This document shows positions 39,196 to 51,935 of a stretch of DNA of 64,000 nucleotides, piece by piece. Under the pieces are notes generated by a model. It did not search any database and had not been told where the DNA came from. It saw nothing but the letters and a program-made list of their open reading frames with translations. Position 1 is the first letter of the stretch; each line of letters starts with the position of its first letter. Origin of the DNA: Syngnathus acus (lineage: Eukaryota > Chordata > Actinopteri > Syngnathiformes > Syngnathidae); contig NC_051106.1 in assembly GCF_901709675.1 (NCBI RefSeq), positions 5,838,001 through 5,902,000 of the forward strand, in the 5' to 3' direction. A program made the translations under genes and the position numbers.

Positions 39196-42100
39196 GTAAG
39201 TAGGCGAGTCTCTTTTCACGCACTCATGACAATACATGTTATTTCCACCTTTTGCTTGTAATTATACAGCACAGCGGATTCTGAAGCTAGGGTGTGTGTT
39301 GTTCGCTTTTTGCATCGACCTACAAGGTGGTGAGGGTGTGCGATGATGATGATGATGGGGGTTGTGGCGGTGGTGACGATGATGGTGGTGCTGGTGGTTG
39401 TGTAGAACAGTGTTTATTGAACCAATGGATCTATTTTGATGGGGGGAAAAAAACCCAATTTTCTGCAAAAGTGGGTTTATTCTGTCATCTAGTTCTGCCT
39501 GTCACTATAAGTCTCTGGCGTGAATGGAGAAGAATGGTTAATCGTTTGATGGTAATGCATGATTTCCGAACCAATTAAGTGAAATTTTACTATTTCTCAT
39601 GGCACGCCTGATGAGCACAGCGGTTAGAGGTCCCTGGTGTACTGTAGAACATTGTTTCTTATCCAAACTTAAATGAGATAAAGTGAGCTACGTGAAAATC
39701 TTTTACGATAGAAATCATCTCGCTTGATAACTCTTAATACCTTCTATTATTTTGCCATCCATGTGGACAGCACAGTAAGAATGTATTGCGCAGTGGAAAC
39801 ATGTTTCCCCAACTGTTCATATGATAATAAACGCTTTGAATGTTGAAAAGTGGACCTAAGCTGCACACCAGCTGTGATGCTCCATAGCTCTGTAGGGGTT
39901 TGACCCCCCGCCCCCCCCAACCAGCCTGCCTGCCTCCTCCCCCTCGTTGGCAGTCACCCGTGTGGTGTGCTCCCACTTCACCAGTAAATAGACGCATGCA
40001 TGGCAGGTTGACTTCTAATAAGGGTTTCGTGTCATTCTTGTCCCCTCCCATCGCTGTGGATTTTTATTTTCAGCACTTTTAAATAATCCCTGAGCCCCCG
40101 CAGGGATTCTCCTGACAGGTGTTGCAATTTAAAGGGCTGGTTACCCCCTCCCACATCCCAAATGTAGCTGACATCAACTTTCACTTCTCAACATTTTAAA
40201 AGTCATCGGCGTGTAAATAAAATGGAATTGAGGGAATTGCTTAAATATAGACAGCATGGTAAATAAAAATATATATGTTGTGTATTAATACTTGAATGGG
40301 GGGGGCTTGTACTCATCATTTGCTGACACGGTGAAATAAAAACCAAGTGCTTCTTTTCATGTTTTTTTTTTTGGTGCACATTTTGTTCCTTTTGTTATTA
40401 CGGATGACTTAAGGCATGTTTTATGAAGCAGTCAGAACAGTGTGTACAATTTCCTGATCTATGTTCATTATCAGATTTTTGCCATTTTGCCACCAAAGCA
40501 AAACTCACTTTAATTCACGAGTTGAGATCTTGTTCAAGTCTTAATGCCACGCATGACCATTCTGAAGTTTTGTTCGACTTAAGAGGTGGATTTGTGAACC
40601 TCAGGGGCCATTCTACATTCCTTCCTAGTTATAAAAATAGAAAAGCATAAATGTTTTGCTTAAGTCAAACCCCACGTGATTGATTTTTAAATTCTTTTAC
40701 AGTAGAACCGAAAAGTCAAAACGCTCCTCTTTTAAAATGTCAGGTTGTGGTGACGTATGACGGTGAGATGTGAAGATAAATCATGTCAAAACTTTTCACA
40801 TTCAGGTGAAACATTGTTGGATTTGACTGTATGGAATGCCTCTGAGCAAGGGTATTAATTTTGAATTTCTCAGGTTTGCGCATCCCAATTAATGTGACAT
40901 GTCGGCCTTGCCTGCCCGCCCATAGAATTTCTCGGCGTGTGCGTAATGGCGTTATGACAGTCAGATTTCAGGAATAACATTTAGACTAAGTGACTCTGAT
41001 TAACCCAGAATAAAGTGGGAATCTCTCATTTTCTTGACATTATACTCGCCCACGGCCTAAAGAAAAAAAACATCCACACAAAAGGCATGAACGCAAGCTA
41101 ATAGCGCAAATTAGGAATCTTGTCAACACCTGGATAAAATGTGTCATAATAATATTTGGACATCACTGCTGGATTTCTGAAAGGTCGAGAAGAAAACCGG
41201 TCAGGGAGGATGCAAAGAGGGGTAACATTAAAGGAACTGTAGGGATTTCTGGAAAGAGCTGCACGTGTGGTACATGTCTTGTTTTTTATTTTGGAATATG
41301 GAGCTCATCATGGAATAGCATGTAAGCCTGTTTAAATTTTGAATGGAAGGAATTTCGAGCCTCATTCACAATTTTCCACTCTGAGGTCAGAAATAAATCA
41401 AGCCTAACATGTTTCAGTTACCAAATGGTAATTGGAAATTAATAACTATAATTTTCTAAATGAATCAAGAAATATGAACTTACAATTTTTCCCCCGTTAT
41501 TTTAAATAAATAAAAAAGTAATACAAATAATAATAAAAATAGTTAATGGCCTCATATAAATCATGCAAACTTTTTATTCTTAAGAATCAGAATCATAAAA
41601 CTGAAATTTCCCAAATTGGACCGATGCCCAATCCTTCTTGGAACACATACTGACGTAAACCTGAAATATAGTCCGAATGGTGCACATCTGCGGTCTGCTA
41701 ACGCTCAATGCAGAATCCACGCAAGCGCTCTTAACACGGCAGCTGCTGTCACACTGAGCCGCCTTGTGATCATAAACATACAATTGTTTCCAATTTCTGC
41801 AGCGTTTAAAATCCATTATGAAAAAAGAGATACATATATAGAAAGACTGTTATCTGTGTTCTGGGAAATTCCCTTCTACAATGTTACAAGAATAAAATTG
41901 TATTTACTGTGGCAGTAGCTCAACTTTGAAGCTGGAGTGAATTTTGAAGAAGGTATCATAAACGGTACAATTAAAAGAAATGTCCAAATTTGCATTGACG
42001 AGTCATCATCATAGATACACTCACAAATGACAAACTTTTAAAACATAATATTTCACCTCTATTATCTTTTCATTTGAGTGTGGCAAAATCCAATTGAACA

Positions 42101-43458
42101 TTAGCGAGGTGAGCTAAAGAGGGTCTCTGCACCACCCTCATCATGTGATGCATTTAGAATGCTTTTGCATGCCAGAGTAGGAGAAATGCTGACAGACTCC
42201 TACCCGAGAAGACCGAATGCTGTAATTAAGTCAATAGAAGCTTTCACCAAGTATAAATTTAAGTGGGTTCCTCTCTCTTTTTTATTTTAGGTGTCTGAAT
42301 TGACTAGTCGAGGTGTTTTTCTGGCCTCACAGTGAATAGTGGTTAGCGTGTCAGCTTCACAGTCAGGAGATTTGGGTTCAAATGTCCATTAAAATGTCAC
42401 TTGCTTTTGAGACGCTAACGTTTATGTCCAGTTTGTGTACGACCACATCTTATTAATAAAGGATGCTGGTCTTTCCACTCTGCATGTCTGTGTATGCGCT
42501 TTGATTTGATATCGGCACACACAAACCTGCCGTGCATCTCCCCCTCCCCGTGTCCTCTTGTTATCTTCAAATTACATTTCTCCCTCTGATAAATTGCATT
42601 TCATGCTTCACAGTCGTGCAACAATAAGGCCAATGGCAGCCGTTAAATGCTTTGAGAACAGTTGGTGGCCACTCAAGATTTGACAGTTATTTTCGTACTT
42701 TGATCAACTTGTAGAATTTCACCAAATCGTTTGTGAAGACGTAAAAGTCTGCTGCTGTTGATTTAAAATATAATTGTACGTAATTATTACAGTAAAACCG
42801 AGCATTTTTTTTGTTATTAGGGTTGCGTGTCATAAAATTATTTTTATTTATTATATGATATATATATATTTTTTATTATTTTTTATTTATTTATTTATTT
42901 ATTTATTTATTATTCCTGTATTATTTTTAGGGGGAATTTTATAGGCATTAAAAATAAATAATATTTTATATCCATTGAGCCAGCCTTTTGGGAAGGCACT
43001 TAAGTCGGTGAGCTTTCATCTGCGCACATGTGACGTCAATTGAATCGGCGTGGCATTGAAGCACAGATCCCAACTCATCGCTAAAAGCATCCGTCAGCTA
43101 GAACAAACAAGAATACATCATTGACGTGCGCTGTTGTGCTACGCCGGCCTGGTGACTGAGTTGTGTTCCTTGTGGGCTACTTGAGTCATCAATCTGAGTA
43201 GAAAATGGTGATAAAAAGCAGACGGCTTCTGGCAGCAATGTCATCGGCTCGTGTGGGCAAATTTGCACATTAACTAGGCCCGAGGTGTTAATCCATAGCC
43301 TAATGAAATAACGATACCTTCTGCACATTACATTTATATTTAAAGCCAAGAGGCCGTTATCCTCTTGGGGGAATATCTCGCTGGCAAATCTGTCGCTAAA
43401 TCATGAATGTCTGTTATGTTCACGTCACAGAGCAATCTGTAAGCGACTCCTTCTGTTT

Positions 43459-43493
43459 CCCCCCCCCCCCACCCCCCCCCCCCCCCCCCCCCC
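43459..43493 (+). repeat. C12-A-C22 homopolymer forming the polypyrimidine tract of a bahd1 acceptor
   Basis: Twelve C, one A and twenty-two C run directly into the AG at 43494-43495 that starts the main coding exon. The whole pyrimidine tract is cytosine, where vertebrate acceptors are usually U-rich. The opposite strand is a G homopolymer able to form a quadruplex. The exact count may be a sequencing artefact. Confidence 0.8.
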
Positions 43494-43594
43494 AGAGACG
43501 ATCCACGATGATCAGGCCGCTCTGAGCTCCAGCCGGCGTCTTCGAATCCCGTTGATGAAGACGAGGGACGGACTTTGCGCTCCAGGTAGAGAAC

Positions 43595-46431
43595 ATGGTG
43601 AAAGCTCAGCGACACCAGCCAGCGAAAGATGGCAAGCGAGGCGGAGAAAAGGGAGGCGGGATGAGGAAAGGCAAAGATAGAACAAAGGAAGTGAGGAGAA
43701 AGAAGCAGAAGAAGAAAGAGTCGCCCACGTTTCGGAAGAAGACATTGGCGGGGAAAGTTGGAGATGCGTTGGACTGTTGTGTTCTGCTCACCCGGTTGGA
43801 GGAGAAAGCAACTGCAGGGAAGCAGAAGGATGGACAGAAACCCAGCGTCAAGGCCAAGAAGAAACTGACCAAAACTCATCAAAAGTTCAAAAAATCTGCT
43901 TATCAACAAGCACTGGAAGCAAAAAGTAGCAAATCCGACACCATGCTGACGTGGCCCCCGCTTGTTCCCGAGCCTCGCAGGAGAAGAATGGCTTCCCTCA
44001 ACGCAGAGGCCGTCAACAGCCTGCTGCTCTACAGGGCCGACCCCTTGGCATCCAGTCTCATTAAGAAAGAGTCCAACGAAGCGCCGTCGAAAGGTGAAAG
44101 CAGACCTCATAAAGCCAAAAAGGTTCTTCGGGGAGGAAAAGCAGACGTGAAGGAAAGTCGTAAAAAACAAAAGGCCGAGGCGCCGCCGGTGGACTGGTTG
44201 GCTTTGTTTGCCCCGACCCCTCGCCGTCAAGCGGGCCTCACCGCCGCCACGCTGCTCAAACTCACCGGTTCGCTCTACGGGAGCAAGCGGCAAAAGAAGC
44301 AGGAGTCCAAGCCCGCTAGTGAAAGTAAAGCCGAGGCTTTAACTCAGGTTGAGATTAGTGGTAAGCCTTTAAGTGGAGCAACACCGCAGACCAAAAGAAG
44401 AACAAATCCAAAACACAATGAGCAGCTAAAGCACATTAAACAGGGTAAAGAGGATCCGGGTTTCTGTAGTCTTTGCAAGACGGAGGCTTTGGATCCCGAG
44501 TGGAAGTCCGGTGGACAGGATTGTTTAAAAACTCCTCTTCACTGCGGCTCGGCTCTGGGGTTCTCCTTAAAAACAATCAAAGAGGAGCAGGGGGAGACGG
44601 ACGTGTCGCCCTGCTACTGCTGCAGCCGGGAGAGATGCGTGGAATATTGTCACAGACTGGCCCTCTTCCTCAAGAACAAGGCGGTCAAGGAGCCCGATGA
44701 CGAAGGCTCGCTCTCCGAGGTGTTCCACCACCACCACCTCCACCACCACCATCACCACCTCCACCACCCGGCAGCCATAACCATCACGCCGCACGCGTAC
44801 GTATGCTTCCCGAGCTACTGCGTCCACTTCAGCCACCCGGACAGCTCGCCGTCCACCATGACGCCCCTCGCTCTGTGTCCAAAGAGCAGCAAGAGACCCA
44901 AACTGCTGCCCAGCTCTGGTCCGCAGCCCTCAGGGATTTCTCATCCGGTCTACTGCTGCACCTCCGTGGAAGCGTGCTACGGAGAGCCCTGCAGGATCAA
45001 CGGCTATTCCACCTACAGCAGCGTGATTCCGGCAATTCCTCGAGGAGGTTGCGCCAAATGCGGCCGTGGCATCAACAGAGGTGAGTGGAGTCTCGACGTA
45101 CCTAATAAAGTGTCCGTTGTCTTTGGCTACCTTCTCTGTTCTCCTTCAGACGACTACTCATCAAGCCTCAACGACCACCGCAGCCCGTCCTCCATCTCCA
45201 TCTGTCCCAGTCCGAGAATCCTCACCGGCTGCCCCATTCCCGCAGTGCCTCCAGCCGGCCAATCAGTGCCCCCCGTTCAGACGCCTCTGTCCGACCCCAG
45301 CCAACCGCAGCCTCCGCTGCAAGTGGCCAAGGAGTGTCCGCAGAGCGCCAAGCCTCCCAGCGGGTCCCGGTCTGGCGCCCGCGACACGGGCAGCATCAGC
45401 TCGCTTGTGTTCCCGCTCAAAAAGGAAAAAAAGCAGAAGCTGGGCTCCGGCGGCGCCAGAGGACAAGCGCTTGCCAAGCAGCCCAAGAACGGACGCCAAA
45501 AAAGCACCAACGGCTGGCGGCCCGTCGGCCCCCCCCTTTGAAAAAGACGTTTTCTCTGTGGTACGTACCCACAACTCTGTATTGAATGATTCAGACTTGC
45601 AAATCTTCCTGCTACCTGTATCATCCCAGGGAGAGGAAGCTCTGGCGCCGAAGAAGTGTTACCAAGGAGTCGAACGGGACGGCGAGCTGATCCAGGTCAG
45701 GGACACGGTCCTGCTGAAGTCCGGGCCCAGGAAAAAGTCTCTGCCTTATGTGGCAAAGATCTCAGCGCTGTGGGAGGAGCCTGAGACAGGTAGCCCGACG
45801 TACTTTACGTGACAATTAAACTTTCAGTGCATTCTGGGTTCCTAAAACTTTTCTGAGTTTATATTGTATGTTTGTTTTTGTTTTATTTCCAGGAGAGTTG
45901 ATGATGAGTTTGTTTTGGTACTACCGTCCAGAACACACACAAGGAGGACGCAGCCTTAATGTGCATTGTCAGGTGACGAGCAAATTATTTTTTGTTTCCT
46001 AATGATGTCATAGACTGACTATGCACAGCTCAGTGGGCGGGATTTAAAACATCCACGCTAAATATCCACAGAATGAGATCTTTGCGTCCCGTCACCAAGA
46101 TGTGAACAGCGTGGCCTGTATTGAAGACAAATGCTATGTCCTGACACTGGCACAGTATTGTCGGTAAGAAAAAAAAGATATATATTTTTATGCAGCGGAA
46201 ATCTCGCTGAAAATATTGATAATATTCCCCATTTCCAGATTTTGTGCCTTGGTAAAACGGCGAGGGGAGGGCGTACCCGACAGCGCCGCGTCCCACCTGG
46301 TCCCCCCCGCCGTGGGCCACGCCGCTCCCAGCCACCGCTGCGTGCCGGATGACGTGGACCCAGAGCTGGTGTTTTTCTGTCGCCACGTCTACGATTTCCG
46401 CTACGGACGCCTCCTCAAGAACCTGCAGTAG
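43595..46431 (+). CDS. bahd1: Bromo adjacent homology domain-containing 1, 6 coding exons, frameshifted in a C run
   Basis: Exons: 43496-45080 (ATG 43595), 45150-45560, 45630-45789, 45893-45972, 46072-46163, 46239-46431. BAHD1 is a nuclear scaffold that promotes heterochromatin with HP1, MBD1, HDACs and H3K27me3. The N-terminal half is Lys/Arg-rich and carries the family blocks [13 protein letters not shown] (~residue 128) and, further on, [12 protein letters not shown]. The BAH domain runs from about [19 protein letters not shown] to the C-terminus [13 protein letters not shown]. Oddities: a C8 run at 45529-45536 shifts the frame and gives TGA at 45538-45540, whereas seven C would keep the conserved frame into the BAH domain (about 806 aa; human 780). 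The 69-base first coding intron is open and in frame. A histidine tract occupies residues ~378-391. The frameshift is more likely a homopolymer error than a dead gene, since the rest is intact. Confidence 0.9.
44726..44767 (+). repeat. Histidine-coding CAC repeat in bahd1
   Basis: CAC/CAT codons give four His, Leu, six His, Leu, two His (about residues 378-391). I do not recall such a tract in human BAHD1. Runs of six or more His are known to send proteins to nuclear speckles. Confidence 0.85.
45081..45149 (+). other. 69-base bahd1 intron, open and in frame
   Basis: GTGAGT...CTTCAG intron of 69 bases, a multiple of three, with no stop in the coding frame. Retention would insert 23 residues between ...GINR and DDYSSS. 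The intron is needed to match the family alignment, but the unspliced form would also be translatable, as in exitrons. Confidence 0.7.
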
Positions 46432-49400
46432 CTCCACGCCGAACACAGAGACGTGAAGATAAGGTGGATTGATCCGCCTCCGCTTAAATGAGCTCCGCTG
46501 CCTGCGAAAGTGAGGGCCTGGAGGTTTGAAGATGAAGGAACGTGAGATTAGTTTCTCTTTGAAATTTCACACTGACACGACACACACTTGTGAAGTCAAC
46601 GTTGAGGTCTGACGCGTTGCATCGGCGCGATAATGGCCGTCCAAATGGTTTTAATCACGCGCGGCTTCTCGTTTTGAGTGCGCTCTGTGCGGAACGTTTC
46701 TCCTGCAGGTCTTAGAAATGTGCCATTTGATGGATTTGAAGGAGCTTATACGTGACTCACGGAAAAGTATCTGCCTATCACTCTTACACAGACGCAACAT
46801 AAGAGGCCTTTCCTTTCCTCATTGCTCTTTAAAAGAGATTCCTTACTGTGAATGTAGGACTTAACCATCATGCCATCATGCAAAGATCACACTTAAAGAT
46901 GGAGAGAGAGAAAGGATCGCCGCCACTCGTATATGTGATTATTTATGATAAGTTAGAATTTTATAAATGGCATCTTCATTGGCTGTTAGCTACATGATGT
47001 CACAAATCCTAATTTTAAAAAAAATTGAATGGAAAAAAAAAAAAAAAAAATCTAACAAAATTTGTAAATGATTTTATTCAAAATGCGACAGGGTCATCGT
47101 AGCACGTACACCAAATGCTAACTTATGTTAGCATAGACGTAAATTAGGAGCGAGAAAAAAATATTTCACCCAAATTTGTCTGAAAGTGGACCTAATAATA
47201 ACTTAGCTTAACATCTGAAACTAACTTGGTTAGTTGTAATGAACAGCTATTAAACGAATGTAAACGTCAACAAATATAAATGAATTGAAAACTTTATTAG
47301 TCGCTCGTCTACGCAGCATTGACAGGATAGAAAGAATCACATGACCGTATATTGGAGAAACTCAAGAGTTATCACGGCAAAGCAACAACAAGCTAACGGC
47401 TCAATAACCACTCAACAAAAGTCCCTTCAAAGAAGCCATCGATCATGATATTGATCAAGTATTTTAATGTGCAGGTAGTTGCAAAAAGTATTCATATTTA
47501 AAAATAAAAACAAGCTTTCATGTCACATTTTTAAATGACCTCAGAGGAGATTTTCCACTTTGTGACGCACATGTGCACTCAAAAAAAAAAAAAAAAAAAA
47601 AAAAAAATCCTAAATTGAGAAAAAGCAAAGTGCAGACGCCGTCAGACTTAATACTATTACTATATTCTTATTCTCCACGCGCTGACACATGTATTCGGTA
47701 GATTTTAGATGACGTGATCAATGATTTATTCCTCTACGTTCGCGAGAAGATAGACTATTTATTTATTAGAGAGAGAATAAAAGTCTAATTTATTTTCTAG
47801 AGGTCATTTTAAAAGAAGGCTTTTTAGAGGTGAGGAAATTACAAGTTGCCTCCCCATTTAGCTGCACTCTCCTTTTTGCAATATGTACACTACTCACAAA
47901 AAAAAATGTTTGGTGTACAGTATTCAGCTTTGGGGTGACATTTTAGCGAGACCGGAATGGTTTTAAACTGTAGAGCGCATTTTAGGGTCATCTTTTAGTT
48001 TCACCCGAAAGCCGAATATTCCAAATTTTTTGGGAGTAGTGTGTATACTGTGAGGGCTTGTTTGACGATCAGAGCCATTGAAGTACATCTTCCAAAGTAG
48101 TTTACCCTTCTTCTTAGTCCTCGCAGAGAGAAAAAAAATAAAGCTTTCGCCTCCTGTTAGGTTTGAACTTAATGCTTGTGGCTCGATGGAAGGTTTTTGC
48201 TGATCTAATTTTTCTAAAAATCTTGCTACATACCAGTGAGCACAAATTAAAACCTATATGGCTGTCAAGCAAATATTGTCAGATTTTGTGATTTTTTTTT
48301 TATTTATTTTTTTCTTACCAGTGTTCTTTGGTTGAATTATTGAATTATTATTTAAAAGAAACAAAAATTATTTTAATTGGACTGATATGAAACAGACTTT
48401 TTTTTAATCTGTTTTTACAAAAAGTTAATAGGGACGTGCAAAAAATCTATACACACACAAATTTGACATCTTTGAATTGGAAATAATTTCTCAGTAATGT
48501 TTTTAATAATCAAACTGTTGCATAAAATACTTTGCCCAAACCACTTTGATTTATTTTTTTTCCAAAAAAAAATATTTATAATGCAAATGTAATATACTCG
48601 TTTTAGACAAGGATGCAAAATTTGACCATTTATTTTAGTGGAGCAGTTGGCTTGCACAAAAGCTTGTTTCGATGTTTGTCGTTGAGGAAAGTGGCACATA
48701 TTTTTGGATATAATACAGCGCTTAACTTTTTGTATGATTTCCCACTGAATTCCAGTGAGAACATTCAGTCGGTGTGAGTTGCGTTGGGTGGATGAAGTAC
48801 GACCGCTTTGCTAAAGCGTTAATCAATTGATGAAAAAAAATCCCACTGGGTGTTCTTACAGTACAGTAGAGTGCAGTATACATGCAGTATGGCCTTAGAA
48901 GTCGCTCAGCTCTCCTGATGAATCAACGTGTGATACTTAGATGTCTTAATTGGTCCTCTGTGCCTGTTCCTGTAAACCCATATTTAATAATATATATATA
49001 TATAAATATATATTCCAAGTGTTTTTCCAAGAACAGAAATGTGAGCAGTTAGTGTTTATTTTTGATGTAACTTCCAAATGCCTTTTCTGTCATTTAAGTC
49101 AGAAGACACTGGTCTCATGTTGAATTGCACCAAAAAAAAAAAAAGAGAGAGACAAAAGGGGAAAGTATAGAAATATGAATTTATGAATATCATTCCTCTG
49201 GGTGTAGAAGAACGTTGAAAATCAAATAGCGACATTGTTTCTAGTGTGAGCTGTTAGTTTGTATTCTCTTGCATGGCATTTTGGAAGTATCTTGGAAATA
49301 TTAATCACAGCACAGTTTATTTGAATTGAACAAAATGGACCGCTGTAATATAAGACAAATATTTAATTGTAATAAATAATATATGAGTTCAAGTTGCCTC

Positions 49401-50879
49401 TGTGTGTGGAGTTTGTAAGTTAGACTTTTAACTGTTCATAGGCGTCAATGTGATTGTTCGTATGTACTGTTAACTTGACCCAATCATGTTGATTCATGTA
49501 GGAATAGTTGCTGTCCACGAGAGGGCGCGCTAGTCAAACTCCACTTTACAGGAGACCCAAAAATTCACCCTGGCATTTTATAATTGCGCCATCAAATAGA
49601 GAAAACAATTTCCAACACTTTAATTTGATTAGTAATTCAGAACTGGTGACACTTGGAAAAAAAAAAAATTTCTACGTATCAATAGTGGTATCAATTTTGA
49701 GAATCACTTAACTGTAGCGGATCAGTGCATGCGGCACATGCAGCGGACAGAGACTTTGGACACCAACATTAAAAAAAGTCAATGTTGCTTGACATTTGAA
49801 GGTGAAAATAAAGCAGATGCAAGAAAGTTTAATCATCAGGACTATATGAATTATGTATGACGACTAGTCAGCCCTGTGGCGCCACTCAATCAGGCAATGA
49901 GGTCTTGAACATCAGCAGGAGGTAAACCGTTTGCATTTAAGAGCCGGTTAAATAACACCTTGTTCCAGCATGACTTTTTAGTACTGAATAATGAAAGTGA
50001 ACACACCCCTGACCATTTTTAACGAAACTGTACAGGTTTTAACGTCACTTTGAATATGATTCGTCACAGATTCTTTTTTTATTTTTACAGGGATTTGCCC
50101 ATTTTCTCTTCCATGGGTTTTAAGGGAACAAAACCAAAGTGGATTGTTGTAAGGCTTTTTATAACAGTTTATAAGGTTTTATTTGACAGCTTGTTTCACT
50201 GCTCATCATCTTATTTAGAGGTGTGGACAACTCTTAGAGTTGTGGGCTGTCATTTTCCGTATGCCTTTTGTGCGGGCATTGCTATCAAACATGGCAGTAA
50301 TGTTTTGTTTGACATTTAAACGCATCACAATTTATGCATGAAGTGCAAATGTCATAGCTGCCGCAGAAAGCGCTAAAAGCGTTCCTTTTAACCTTTTACA
50401 ACAGTCACGTGAAGTATATGATTAAAATCCGTTGCCATATTGAGAGAATATTGCTCATTGGATTTGGTTGGGGGAATATAATAGAAATTTGATGATTGAC
50501 ACGTAACAATCAAATACAGCAGTGCCTTGAGCTACATTTCTTGGCCTTTGGGGTTTTATGAGATGCAAAAAGTTTACTTCCGACTTCCGCCGCTAGATGG
50601 GGTCAAGAACTTGAAAAACATCCAGCCACCATCAAAGTCACGTTGATTTACTTGCAATGGAAGGACAAAATCAATACAATAAGGTGATCAAATCACCTTC
50701 AAATGAGTGCATTTTTACATGAATGTAAGCATCTATGTTACAGTTTTATATTTCAGGTGGTCTTCATTAGCATCAGTTAAAAAACATCGACATGATGAAC
50801 AAGGAATAACAGGAGGAAGCGCAGCTGATGACCTGTGAGAGCCATTTTTGGCATGCTTGACTTTTTTTTTGTTTCAGTG
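46432..50879. other. bahd1 3' UTR and bahd1-ccdc32 spacer
   Basis: AT-rich, with A27-type runs at 47031-47051 and 47581-47607 and a (TA)n at 48989-49012. AATAAA at 48137-48142 could end a 1.7 kb bahd1 3' UTR. No coding exon is recognised. In human chst14, a single-exon sulfotransferase gene, lies in this interval; no open frame of that size or content exists here. Confidence 0.55.
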
Positions 50880-51684
50880 TCATTTTTCAGGAGTGTGAGC
50901 CTCTTCTTCCTCAGTGTTGGGACGCACTTCCACAGCATCCCCATGCTCCGCCTGCTGTTCCACTTGAGAGGGTTCCTTGGTCTGAGACGGCCTGAGCAGA
51001 TATTCCAGTTCCTCAGCGCTGATGGCCACTTTCTCTGGAACCAGCCACCTCTTGAAGTGTTCAACAGCACTGCCGAAAGTGGGGGACAAGTCAATGGTAC
51101 ATTGTTTAATGCTTAAATATTGGTAATTTCCAGATATGTTCCTGCTCAAGTTGGACCTTAAGTTGTTTGTGCTTTTACTTCCCCCTAATACCTTTCATCC
51201 ATGTCGTTGCTTTGGAAGAGCTCAGAGGTCTGAGCATCATGCAGAAATCGATCCCAGCATTCCTTCTTAGCTTGAGACAAGGAGCGTAACATGTCCCTGG
51301 AGGTGACGTCGCTGGACTGCCCCTTGAGCTTCTTCAGGCGATTCTCTGAGACACAAAAACAGGAGTGTAAAGAAAAAAAAAGAGCTTCCATTTCTAGCTA
51401 ACATTGATGCTGTAGGTGGGAAGGAGCAAAACAATCAAACCTAAACTGGCAATGTAGGTCTCTGAATCCTCCATGGGTTCCCATTGAGCACTCGGGAAGG
51501 CAGTGGCGTGTGTTTTGTTAGACTGGTCATTGCCCTGCCTTGCCACCGGCTGGAAAGAGTCGTGGAAGACGGTGTTGTTGTTCGGGGAGATCTCAACTTG
51601 TATCCCTGGCTGGCTGGGACCGCAGATTTGGGACCAGAGCTCCCCGCTGCTGCGAAGCTCCTGTTTCTCGAAGTCGTCGATCAT
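50880..51684 (-). CDS. ccdc32: Coiled-coil domain-containing protein 32, 3 coding exons, 195 aa
   Basis: Exons: 51684-51441, 51345-51192, 51069-50880; phases 1 and 2 join cleanly. The family signature is clear: a short acidic N-terminus with ELWSQICG, a central WEPMEDSETYIASL, the helix NRLKKLKGQSSDVTSRDML...QAKKECWDRFL, then EHFKRWLVPEKVAISAEELEYLL and an acidic tail. Human CCDC32 is 185 aa. It binds the alpha appendage of AP2 and supports AP2 assembly and clathrin-mediated endocytosis; loss in people causes a craniofacial syndrome. The ATG lies one base inside its exon (AG|AATG), so an upstream leader exon is expected, and one ends at 51805. Its place beside bahd1 matches human 15q15.1. Confidence 0.93.
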
Positions 51685-51804
51685 TCTGTTTCAATCAGTC
51701 AATACGTCATAATCAAATTAATTAGATTTAGTAACGTTCAAGAAATGAGCGAATATGATTACGATTTCAAAATCAGTCAACTGCAATATAAACAGACGTC
51801 TTAC

Positions 51805-51935
51805 CTTATTGGATATATTTAACGGGTCGTCTGTTTTATTCTGCTTATCTGTTTTGTGAACAGAAATAAAAGATATGCGTTACAAGCTTAATGTCTCCAT
51901 GACCCTGTAGCTTGAATAAACGACGAAAACAAAGG
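51805..51935 (-). other. ccdc32: Candidate non-coding first exon of ccdc32
   Basis: On the minus strand a donor (CAATAAG|GTAAGA) ends here, and an acceptor (GAAACAG|AATG) follows 119 bases downstream just before the ATG. Together they make a short leader intron at 51686-51804. The 5' end is placed roughly by the promoter elements upstream. Confidence 0.55.

Larger units (their letters stand above)
31975..43495 (+). other. Long first intron region of bahd1
   Basis: About 11.5 kb with no recognised coding exon. It includes a GC-rich block at 38770-39195 (possible alternative first exon), a (GAT)n-like stretch at 39338-39385, a T-rich (TTTA)n stretch at 42880-42912, and the C-homopolymer tract at 43459-43493. 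The sequence at 33.3-37.3 kb is less repetitive than elsewhere in the window, which might reflect regulatory conservation; that is inference from reading only. Confidence 0.4.

Noticed and set aside
43340-44293. 317-residue minus-strand open frame
   Set aside because: It is the antisense shadow of the Lys/Arg-rich first coding exon of bahd1; the composition follows the sense codons and no family is recognisable.
45538-45540. TGA as the true end of a short bahd1 product
   Set aside because: All downstream BAH exons keep splice sites, frame and conserved residues, so the stop is better explained by a one-base change in the C run.
49516-49530. CCACGAGAGGGCGC as a second CTCF site
   Set aside because: One core position (the pyrimidine) mismatches and there is no supporting context.
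46432-50879. Looked for chst14
   Set aside because: No open frame long enough and no sulfotransferase motif on either strand.
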